Below are positions 1 to 4,738 of a stretch of 11,727 bases of DNA, in pieces. Position 1 is the stretch's first letter. Every line of letters begins with the position of its first letter. The DNA lies in NCBI GenBank assembly GCA_052389755.1, contig JBQTHP010000165.1, forward strand, positions 1 through 11,727, in the 5' to 3' direction. A program made the position numbers and the translations under genes. The DNA is from JBQTHP01 sp052389755. Lineage in GTDB: Bacteria > Pseudomonadota > Gammaproteobacteria > Steroidobacterales > Steroidobacteraceae. The notes beneath the pieces were generated by a model. It had not been told where the DNA came from, ran no database searches, and worked only from the letters and a program-made list of their open reading frames with translations.

Positions 1-131
1 CGCTCACCGCCGGGGCGAGCGTTCGCTAGCTAAGCTAGCCGTCACAAGCGTGCGTCGAGCGGCGCGGATCGGCGAATGAAAACGCCATCGAGCACTCCGG
101 ACCGACGCGCGCTCTCTTCGGGGCGCGGCCG
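1..131. other. Left-edge noncoding stretch downstream of dps
   Basis: This stretch follows the dps stop codon. I see no convincing coding region in it. A plus-strand frame open from base 1 ends at TAA 31-33 (last residues RSPPGRAFAS), and another ends at TAG 27-29, so the 3' tip of a gene entering from the left is possible but cannot be identified. I see no stem followed by a T-run on the minus strand that would mark a classical terminator for dps. The only evident structure is the GCTAGC inverted repeat, listed separately. Confidence 0.5.
25..39. repeat. GCTAGC-TAA-GCTAGC inverted repeat
   Basis: Two copies of the self-complementary hexamer GCTAGC are separated by TAA, giving a 15-bp inverted repeat. 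CTAG-containing words are generally under-represented in many bacterial genomes, so two in 15 bp stands out. It could be a short hairpin at the end of a convergent gene or a protein-binding site. No T-run follows on either strand, so a canonical intrinsic terminator is not supported. Confidence 0.5.
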
Positions 132-647
132 TCACTGCAACAGGCTGCGGAGCATCCACGCCGTTTTCTCGTGCACCTGAAGGCGCTGCGTGAGCAGATC
201 CGCCGTCGATTCATCACCGGCTCGATCCGCGGACGAAAAGACCTGCCGCGCCGTCCGCGCGACGGCCTCGTGGCCCTTCATCAGCAGTCGGACCATCTCC
301 ATCGCCTCCGGAACGCCGTCGGTCTCGTCGATCGACGCGCGCTTCGCGAACTCCCGGCCGGTACCCGGCGCGGGAAACCCGAGCGCGCGAATGCGCTCGG
401 CGAGCAGGTCGAGCGCATTCCAGAGCTCGGTGTACTGCTCCATGAACATCTGGTGGAGCGTATTGAACATCGGCCCCTCGACGTTCCAGTGAAACGCGTG
501 GGTCTTGATGTAGAGCGTGTACGTATCGGCAAGCAGATTCGACAAGCCGTCCGCGATCTGCCGCCGCTGCGGGGCGTCGATGCCGATATCGATGGACACG
601 CCGGATGCGGCGGGGAGCGAGCGAACGGGGAATGGGCGACTGGCCAT
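132..647 (-). CDS. dps: Dps-family ferritin-like DNA-protection protein
   Basis: 171 residues, typical for Dps: a dodecameric cytoplasmic mini-ferritin that oxidises and stores iron with H2O2 and shields DNA under starvation or oxidative stress. The diagnostic stretch is residues 47-90: KTHAFHWNVEG, then a second His, then LWNALDLLAERIRALG. By alignment from memory to E. coli and Listeria Dps, the ferroxidase ligands are His53, His65, Asp80 and Glu84. The position four residues after His65, normally acidic, is Met69. The Arg-containing N-terminal tail (residues 1-20) could touch DNA. The ATG start is supported by a strong Shine-Dalgarno AAAGGAGA (bases 653-660) with 5-nt spacing. It lies 96 bp downstream of the ABC permease on the same strand, with palindromes in the gap, so it probably has its own promoter. 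Family assignment is firm; full ferroxidase activity is not assured. Confidence 0.95.
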   Translation of the reverse strand: MASRPFPVRSLPAASGVSIDIGIDAPQRRQIADGLSNLLADTYTLYIKTHAFHWNVEGPMFNTLHQMFMEQYTELWNALDLLAERIRALGFPAPGTGREFAKRASIDETDGVPEAMEMVRLLMKGHEAVARTARQVFSSADRAGDESTADLLTQRLQVHEKTAWMLRSLLQ

Positions 648-743
648 CGGAGTCTCCTTTCAACCAGCACGAATACTCCCGCGATGGGCGCGCCCTTGCC
701 AATTGGCAGTGCAGATCGGATGGATCGATGGCGCCTATCGGCG
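648..743 (-). promoter_or_regulatory. dps upstream region with two perfect palindromes
   Basis: This 96-bp gap between the permease stop and the dps start holds the dps Shine-Dalgarno (653-660), a perfect 10-bp palindrome GGGCGCGCCC (686-695) and a perfect 12-bp palindrome TGCCAATTGGCA (697-708). On the minus strand the latter contains TTGGCA, which resembles a -35 box, but I see no -10 hexamer at the usual 16-18 bp, so no core promoter is called. The palindromes are plausible operator half-site pairs or form a compact structure; no known regulator site (for example an OxyR-type site) is recognised. Confidence 0.4.
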
Positions 744-1643
744 TCAGGTGTCGTCCCGATACCGGCGGAAGCGGACAGCCCCCCAGACGAGCGCGACCGC
801 GGCCGCGACGCCCAGCCAGAGACTTGCGGACCCGAAGACAGACGTCGCATCGATCGTCTCGAACAGGTTCTGGACGGACGATGAGCCGTCGGTCTTCAGG
901 ACCGTCTCGAGCTGATCGAGGCCATGCCCGACACCGAGCTCACCCCAGACGCCGCCAAGTCGATATCCCAGAAAGTTCTTCACGTAGTCCGTGTTGAACG
1001 CAATCTCTTCCGCCATCAGAAGAAGAACCGGCGGCAGCACCGCCCACAGGAATACGTTGCGGCGCGCCCAGGCCGACACGAGCAGCAGATAGGCCGCGAT
1101 CGGCGCGTACCACAGCATCGCGACGATGAGCCCGACGAACATCAGCCCCTGCACCTGCAGCCACACGCCCGTGTCCCAGGTGAGCAGCGCCTGGCCCATC
1201 ACGGAATCACGCAGGCGGAAACTGAGCACTCCGGCGAATAGAACGTCGGTGACGAGCGCAAGGACGTATACGCCGAGCGGCACGAGCACCAGCGCGACGA
1301 GCAGCTTGGAGATGACCGTCGCGCCGTCGGAGACGGGGAGCGATTTCCAGAAGAGAATGCTGCGATCCTTGCGCTCCGCGTAGAGGCAGTCGATGAGGTA
1401 GAAGAACAGCACGATCACCATCACGACGTACTGCGGGATCGTGAGCGCCCACTGCGTGAGCGCGAACAACGCCAGCTTCTGGTCTCGGGTCAAGGCTCCA
1501 TCGAATACCTCGTCCGGCAGGTCCACCGTGCCGCGGCCGGACATCACCGATAGCAGGAGCAGGACGACGACGACGAGCGGCGCGACCCAGAGAGCCCTGT
1601 GCTCCCACAGCTCGCGGCGCATGAGGGTCGGCAGGACGTTCAC
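744..1643 (-). CDS. ABC-2 type transporter permease of the GntR-linked cassette
   Basis: 299 residues starting at a GTG whose bases overlap the ATPase stop (GTGA, 1640-1643), so the two are translationally coupled. About six hydrophobic segments are visible, near residues 18-33, 68-85, 112-134, 163-186, 195-215 and 274-291, with a soluble loop 33-65 after the first and another at 218-272 before the last. This is the layout of ABC-2 inner-membrane subunits. The cytoplasmic-side motif DRSILFWKSLPVSD (93-106) is one I know from permeases encoded beside YtrA-type GntR regulators. The protein should pair with the ATPase encoded just upstream to make an exporter or membrane-active complex; the substrate cannot be read from sequence. 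The reading frame stays open well upstream, but that part lies antiparallel within the ATPase gene in another frame and is a shadow. Confidence 0.88.
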   Translation of the reverse strand: MNVLPTLMRRELWEHRALWVAPLVVVVLLLLSVMSGRGTVDLPDEVFDGALTRDQKLALFALTQWALTIPQYVVMVIVLFFYLIDCLYAERKDRSILFWKSLPVSDGATVISKLLVALVLVPLGVYVLALVTDVLFAGVLSFRLRDSVMGQALLTWDTGVWLQVQGLMFVGLIVAMLWYAPIAAYLLLVSAWARRNVFLWAVLPPVLLLMAEEIAFNTDYVKNFLGYRLGGVWGELGVGHGLDQLETVLKTDGSSSVQNLFETIDATSVFGSASLWLGVAAAVALVWGAVRFRRYRDDT

Positions 1644-2521
1644 GTGGCAGCTCCGACGTACGGTTGACCGATCGTCCCCTGGACTTTCGCAACGAACAGA
1701 TCGGCGATGGATGGGGTCCGCACGTCGCCGAGCGAGCCGAGCTCGCCCGGCGAGCGGCCTTCGAAGATCATCGCGGTGCGACCGAAGATCTCCCGCTCGT
1801 AGAACGGCTTCAGCTCGCGGGCGCGGCCGGCTTTCTCCGGCGCGACCGTCACCTGCACGTAGCGCTCGGCAAGGTTCTCGACGGACGCGTCGAGCGCGAT
1901 GCGGCCGTGATTGATGAAGATCACGTCCGTCAGCAGGTTCTCGATCTCCTCGACCTGGTGCGTGGTGAGGAGGATCGTGCGCTCCTTGTCGAAATAGTCG
2001 TTGAGCAGCGTGTCGTAGAACTGCCGCCGGTAGAGAAGATCGAGGCCGAGCGTCGGCTCGTCGAGCACGAGCACGCGCGCGTCGATCGCGAGGATGAGCG
2101 CGAGGTGCAGCTGCGTGACCATGCCCTTCGAGAGCTCGCGAACGCGGCTCGTCCGCTTGATGTCGGTCTTCTTCAGGAATTCCTCGGCGCGCGCGCGCTC
2201 GAAGCGCGGATGCACGCCGGCAACGAAATCGAGCGCCTGTGACACGCGGATCCAGCGCGGCAGCACGGCCACATCGGCGATGAAGCACACGTCGCGCATG
2301 AGCTCGTCGCGTTCGGTGTGAGGGTTGCGGCCGAGCACGCGCAGCTCGCCGTCGAACGGCGTGAGACCGAGAATGGCCTTCAGTGCGGTCGTCTTGCCGG
2401 CGCCGTTCGGACCGATCAGCCCGACGATGCGGCCCGCTTCGACCGTGAAGCTCACACCGTCGAGGGCGCGAGTCTTGCCGTAGGACTTCGCGAGCCCCGT
2501 GGCTTCAATTACTGCTGTCAT
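1640..2521 (-). CDS. ABC transporter ATP-binding protein (YtrB-like)
   Basis: 293 residues. Walker A GPNGAGKTT is at 37-45, the signature loop is LSKGM (130-134) in place of LSGGQ, Walker B VLVLDEP is at 150-156 with catalytic Glu155, the D-loop LGLD is at 158-161, and the switch His188 sits in TTHQVEE. The usual Q-loop position reads FIADVAVLPRW (80-90) with no glutamine. These variants are shared, as I recall, by ATPases encoded with YtrA-type GntR regulators. Residues after about 215 form a small C-terminal domain. It energises the permease encoded next in the unit. The ATG is supported by AGGA with 8-nt spacing, and the start lies 17 bp inside the GntR gene, so expression is coupled to the repressor. 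The transported substrate is unknown; cell-envelope or antimicrobial-peptide stress is the usual inference for this class. Confidence 0.93.
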   Translation of the reverse strand: MTAVIEATGLAKSYGKTRALDGVSFTVEAGRIVGLIGPNGAGKTTALKAILGLTPFDGELRVLGRNPHTERDELMRDVCFIADVAVLPRWIRVSQALDFVAGVHPRFERARAEEFLKKTDIKRTSRVRELSKGMVTQLHLALILAIDARVLVLDEPTLGLDLLYRRQFYDTLLNDYFDKERTILLTTHQVEEIENLLTDVIFINHGRIALDASVENLAERYVQVTVAPEKAGRARELKPFYEREIFGRTAMIFEGRSPGELGSLGDVRTPSIADLFVAKVQGTIGQPYVGAAT

Positions 2522-2915
2522 CTTTCTGTCCTGGCGGCGATGGCCACGGCGTCGTCGGCGCCTCGGCGCCCCGAGTCAGCAGATCCTTGGCGTTCAGGCC
2601 GAGCCGCTGGATGGTTGCGTAGACCTTCGGCCAGTCGTCCTCGAGGAACTTCTGGCGCTCGTCCTTCATCAGGGCCTTGCGTGCCCCGTCGCTCACGAAC
2701 ATGCCCCGGCCCCGGCGCTTCTCGACGAGCTGCTCGTCGACGAGCTGCTGGTAGCCCTTCAGGACCGTCAGCGGATTCAGTCGGAACTCGGCAGCGACGT
2801 TGCGGACCGAGGGCAGCGGATCCCCTTCCTTGAGGACTCCTTCGAGGATCATCGCAACCACTCGGTCCCGCAGTTGCCGGTATATCGGCGAGCTGTCGTC
2901 CCACTGCGGATCCAT
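2505..2915 (-). CDS. GntR-family transcriptional regulator, YtrA subfamily
   Basis: 136 residues. A winged helix-turn-helix occupies about 10-75: PIYRQLRDRVVAMILEG, then GDPLPSVRNVAAEFRLNPLTVLKGYQQL with the recognition helix around 47-56, and the wing EKRRGRGMFV at 65-74. Only about 60 residues follow, with two short helices and a polar, proline-rich tail. That matches the YtrA subfamily, which lacks the large ligand domain of FadR or HutC types, and these proteins typically repress their own ABC operon. The last 17 bp overlap the ATPase start, the arrangement of an autoregulated repressor-transporter unit. The Shine-Dalgarno before the ATG is weak (GAGAG-like), suggesting coupling to the upstream small gene, whose stop lies 39 nt away. 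The inverted repeats at 3200-3253 are candidate operators. Effector unknown. Confidence 0.93.
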   Translation of the reverse strand: MDPQWDDSSPIYRQLRDRVVAMILEGVLKEGDPLPSVRNVAAEFRLNPLTVLKGYQQLVDEQLVEKRRGRGMFVSDGARKALMKDERQKFLEDDWPKVYATIQRLGLNAKDLLTRGAEAPTTPWPSPPGQKDDSSN

Positions 2916-2954
2916 GGCTGCTCTCGGTCAGGCCCGTTACGGATGAATACCGGA

Positions 2955-3149
2955 CTAATCTACCAGAGCAGCAGCGCTCGTCTGCGCGATCGCGACGGCG
3001 GCGTCCCCAACCTGCACCGTCGTCTGCGCCGTGTTCCACCGCGCGACCGACGTCGATTCGACGAAGCTCCAGCTGAAGAGGGCCGTCAGGGCAAGCGCTG
3101 CGGCTCCGCAGGCGAAGGTCTTCAGGCTCGATACGACTTCAGTGTTCAT
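2955..3149 (-). CDS. Small single-pass membrane or exported protein, first gene of the unit
   Basis: 64 residues, not recognised as a named family. A short polar N-terminus (MNTEVVSSLKTF) precedes a hydrophobic stretch at about 13-30 (ACGAAALALTALFSWSFV), then a polar, Ala/Thr/Val-rich tail with one Trp and no further charge clusters. This fits a small inner-membrane protein or one with an uncleaved signal anchor. The call rests on a strong Shine-Dalgarno (AGGAGAG, about 5 nt before the ATG), a promoter with a TTGACA -35 about 60 bp upstream, and position at the head of the GntR-ABC unit with only 39 nt to the next gene. Context suggests an accessory or regulatory peptide of the ABC complex, or a target of the same repressor. 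The Ala-rich composition makes homology hard to judge by eye. Confidence 0.72.
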   Translation of the reverse strand: MNTEVVSSLKTFACGAAALALTALFSWSFVESTSVARWNTAQTTVQVGDAAVAIAQTSAAALVD

Positions 3150-3209
3150 GGCTCTCTCCTGTCTTCGGTCGGCTCTACACGCTGCAGAACCATCTCGTCT
3201 TTGTGTGCT

Positions 3210-3238
3210 ATCTAACTACAACACTACTTAAGTGTCAA
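3210..3238 (-). promoter_or_regulatory. Probable sigma-70 promoter of the small protein-GntR-ABC unit
   Basis: Read on the minus strand, a perfect -35 TTGACA (3233-3238) is followed by a 17-bp spacer and a weak -10 TTAGAT (3210-3215). The expected transcript start is about 50-55 nt upstream of the small-protein ATG, leaving room for its Shine-Dalgarno. The -35 and spacer are overlapped by the inverted repeat at 3221-3235, as expected of a repressed promoter. The -10 matches only half of the consensus. Confidence 0.55.
3221..3235. promoter_or_regulatory. Candidate GntR operator: ACACT-ACTTA-AGTGT inverted repeat
   Basis: Five-base perfect arms ACACT and AGTGT flank a 5-bp centre. The element covers part of the -35 box and spacer of the leftward promoter, so a bound dimer would block RNA polymerase. 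The encoded YtrA-type repressor is the obvious candidate ligand. The arms are short, so chance occurrence is possible in this AT-rich gap. Confidence 0.45.
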
Positions 3239-3304
3239 GCCACAACACACAAATTTCCCAAAAATCGCGTGCTCACGTTAAGTAATTGATTCAGGAGATG
3301 TTTC

Positions 3305-3373
3305 ATGCGGAACCCGTGCGAGCGGAGCGCAGCGTTCACTGGCAGGAACATCTTTGGAACGCCGCCAGATTGA
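3305..3373 (+). CDS. Possible 22-residue leader ORF upstream of the sigma factor gene
   Basis: ATG at 3305 is preceded by AGGAG (3293-3297) with an ideal 7-nt spacing, the best ribosome-binding site in the divergent gap on this strand. It encodes MRNPCERSAAFTGRNIFGTP followed by PD and stops at TGA 3371-3373, 59 nt before the likely sigma start. The peptide resembles nothing I know. It could be a leader peptide controlling the sigma gene or a chance ORF. The alternative is that the Shine-Dalgarno serves an N-terminally extended sigma factor from ATG 3298, but there the AGGAG abuts the start codon with no spacing. Confidence 0.3.
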   Translation: MRNPCERSAAFTGRNIFGTPPD

Positions 3374-3432
3374 ACTCGACCGCGATAACCGTTGCCCTGC
3401 CGCGAACCGCGACGCCGCGTAAAGTGCGCTCG

Positions 3433-4044
3433 ATGGATGGGGCAGATGACGCAAAGCTGATGCAGCGATACGCGGCGGGGGATATGCGCGCGTTCGAGCA
3501 GCTCTACCGGCGCCACAAGACGGCGCTCTACAACTACCTCGCGCGCCAAACGCGAGACCCCGACGTCGCTAGCGATCTGTTCCAGGAAGTGTGGACGCGC
3601 GTGATTGCGAGCCGCGCGCGCTACGAGCCGCGCGCAAAGTTCCGCACGTTTCTGTTTCACATCGGGCACAACTGCTTCATCGATCACTGCCGCCGCACGG
3701 CTGCGCGCCCGGACCGCTCGGCTGCTTCGGAACAGGACGACAGCGTGCTCGCGCTGGCGCCGGCGCCGGTTGCAGAGCGGCCCGATGAGCGCGTCGCGCA
3801 GGCGGAAACGCTCGCGCGCTATCGGGCCGCGCTCGACGCGCTGCCCGCCGAGCAGCGCGACGCGTTTCTCCTGTACGAGGAATCCGGACTTTCTCTCGCA
3901 GAGATCGCGAGCATCAGCGGCGTCGGCGTCGAAACCGCAAAAAGTCGCGTGCGTTATGCGCTCGCCAAGCTGCGGCGCTCGCTTGCGCCTCACCACGACG
4001 CGCGCATCCAATTGCGCGGCACCGCCGAGGAGCCAGGTCTGTGA
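3433..4044 (+). CDS. ECF-type RNA polymerase sigma factor
   Basis: 203 residues from ATG 3433. Region 2 spans about 6-88: LMQRYAAGDMRAFEQLYRRH, DVASDLFQEVWTRV (region 2.2, core-binding) and the aromatic-rich FRTFLFHIGHNCFIDHCRR (2.3-2.4, -10 recognition). A variable linker 90-122 precedes region 4 (about 128-183), with LPAEQRDAFLLYEESGLSLAEIASISGVGVETAKSR as the -35-binding helix-turn-helix. No region 3 or 1 is present, defining the ECF class. The frame is open upstream to TTG 3286 (49 more residues), but that part lacks family features, so I chose the internal ATG just before the conserved domain. No Shine-Dalgarno precedes it. The stop overlaps the next gene (GTGA), typical of a sigma/anti-sigma pair. 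The signal it answers to is unknown; divergence from an ABC-envelope cassette hints at envelope stress. Confidence 0.92.
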   Translation: MDGADDAKLMQRYAAGDMRAFEQLYRRHKTALYNYLARQTRDPDVASDLFQEVWTRVIASRARYEPRAKFRTFLFHIGHNCFIDHCRRTAARPDRSAASEQDDSVLALAPAPVAERPDERVAQAETLARYRAALDALPAEQRDAFLLYEESGLSLAEIASISGVGVETAKSRVRYALAKLRRSLAPHHDARIQLRGTAEEPGL

Positions 4045-4691
4045 CCCAGCCCGAGCGCGACGCTGAGCTCGAAGCGTGGCTGCGCCGCAGCTCCTCGCTG
4101 CACGATCAACTTGCGCGGCTCGATCGTAGCGAGCCGCCCGAAGAGCTCGACCGCATCGTGCTCGACCGCGCGCGCGAGGCGATTCACGTGCCGCGCTCGG
4201 TCGCGCCGCTGCGGCAGTTGCGCTGGGCGGCACCGGTCGCACTCGCCGCGACGCTCGTCCTCTCGTTCGTCGTCTTTCTGCACGTCGGCCCGGCCCCGGT
4301 AGATACGAATCCGGCGCCGGCGATTGCCAGGCAGGAACGGCTCGAAGCCGACTCGGAGAGCCGCGCCCTCTACGATTCACCGCGCGAGGACACTGCTCCG
4401 CAACCTTACGTTGTGCCGGAAGCCCTCGAGCTTCCGGCACCGGACGTGACCGCTTCGGAGCCCGCGCCTTCGGCGCGCGCGCTCGTAGCGCGGGAGTCGA
4501 TCGCGACCGAGCAGCAGGCGAGGACATCGCCCGACGTACGCGCCGATGCCGACGCGTGGCTTGCGGAGATCAGGCGGCTGCGGGCGCAGGGCCTTCTCGC
4601 GGAGGCAGATCGCGAATGGGCCGAGTTCCAGCGGGTGTATCCGGACCGCAGCGCGATTCCAGCCGGAGCGGCCGCTCCCGAGAAGCGATGA
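4041..4691 (+). CDS. Single-pass membrane protein, probable anti-sigma factor for the adjacent ECF sigma
   Basis: 216 residues from a GTG overlapping the sigma stop (4041-4044). The cytoplasmic part (1-61) is helical and charged (AELEAWLRRSSSLHDQLARL, EPPEELDRIVLDRAREAI); one membrane segment (about 62-82, WAAPVALAATLVLSFVVFLHV) follows. A long Pro/Ala/Glu-rich periplasmic linker (83-170) leads to a C-terminal helical pair, DAWLAEIRRLRAQG and EADREWAEFQRVYPD (171-202), that looks like one TPR-type repeat. Topology, position and coupling fit an anti-sigma factor that holds the sigma at the membrane. No zinc-binding HxxxCxxC motif of the ZAS type is present (I see no Cys at all), so it is not that class. 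I recall similar proteins after ECF genes in gammaproteobacteria annotated only as hypothetical. Anti-sigma activity is inferred from context. Confidence 0.8.
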   Translation: MTQPERDAELEAWLRRSSSLHDQLARLDRSEPPEELDRIVLDRAREAIHVPRSVAPLRQLRWAAPVALAATLVLSFVVFLHVGPAPVDTNPAPAIARQERLEADSESRALYDSPREDTAPQPYVVPEALELPAPDVTASEPAPSARALVARESIATEQQARTSPDVRADADAWLAEIRRLRAQGLLAEADREWAEFQRVYPDRSAIPAGAAAPEKR

Positions 4692-4738
4692 TTCCGAGCC
4701 GCCCTTTGTCACCAGTCCAGGAATACGAACGCTCATGA
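4688..4738 (+). CDS. Possible 16-codon linking ORF between anti-sigma gene and mdh
   Basis: ATG 4688 overlaps the anti-sigma stop (ATGA 4688-4691), and the ORF's own TGA overlaps the mdh start (ATGA 4735-4738). It would encode MIPSRPLSPVQEYERS. There is no independent Shine-Dalgarno. If translated by re-initiation it would carry ribosomes from the sigma operon into mdh; it may equally be chance in 44 nt of intergenic DNA. Confidence 0.2.
   Translation: MIPSRPLSPVQEYERS

Larger units (their letters stand above)
3200..3253. repeat. Outer 8-bp inverted repeat TTTGTGTG...CACACAAA
   Basis: Perfect 8-bp arms at 3200-3207 and 3246-3253 are separated by 38 bp and almost concentric with the inner repeat at 3221-3235. 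The word ACAACAC also recurs at 3218-3224 and 3242-3248, 24 bp apart. Together they make a repeat-dense control region between two divergent units. Cooperative repressor binding or looping is possible, but this is inference. Confidence 0.5.

Noticed and set aside
171..884. 237-codon plus-strand open frame across dps
   Set aside because: Arg/Glu-rich translation antisense to a clear Dps gene and with no recognisable domain; GC-rich shadow frame.
1644..2288. N-terminal extension of the permease frame giving a 514-residue protein
   Set aside because: The extra part lies over the ATPase gene in another frame and has shadow composition (Ala/Arg/His-rich). The GTG at 1643 overlapping the ATPase stop fits the family length.
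2499..3215. 238-codon plus-strand frame over GntR and the small gene
   Set aside because: Antisense to well-supported genes with no domain or Shine-Dalgarno.
3286..3432. 49-residue N-terminal extension of the sigma factor
   Set aside because: Starts at TTG 3286, has no family similarity, and the conserved ECF domain starts just after ATG 3433. Kept only as an alternative in the leader-ORF finding.
3235..4527. 430-codon minus-strand frame over the sigma and anti-sigma genes
   Set aside because: Arg/Ala-rich low-information translation opposite a clear ECF sigma factor.
4706..4734. TTGTCA as a -35 box for mdh
   Set aside because: No acceptable -10 hexamer at 16-18 bp downstream; the expected position reads ACGCTC next to the start codon.
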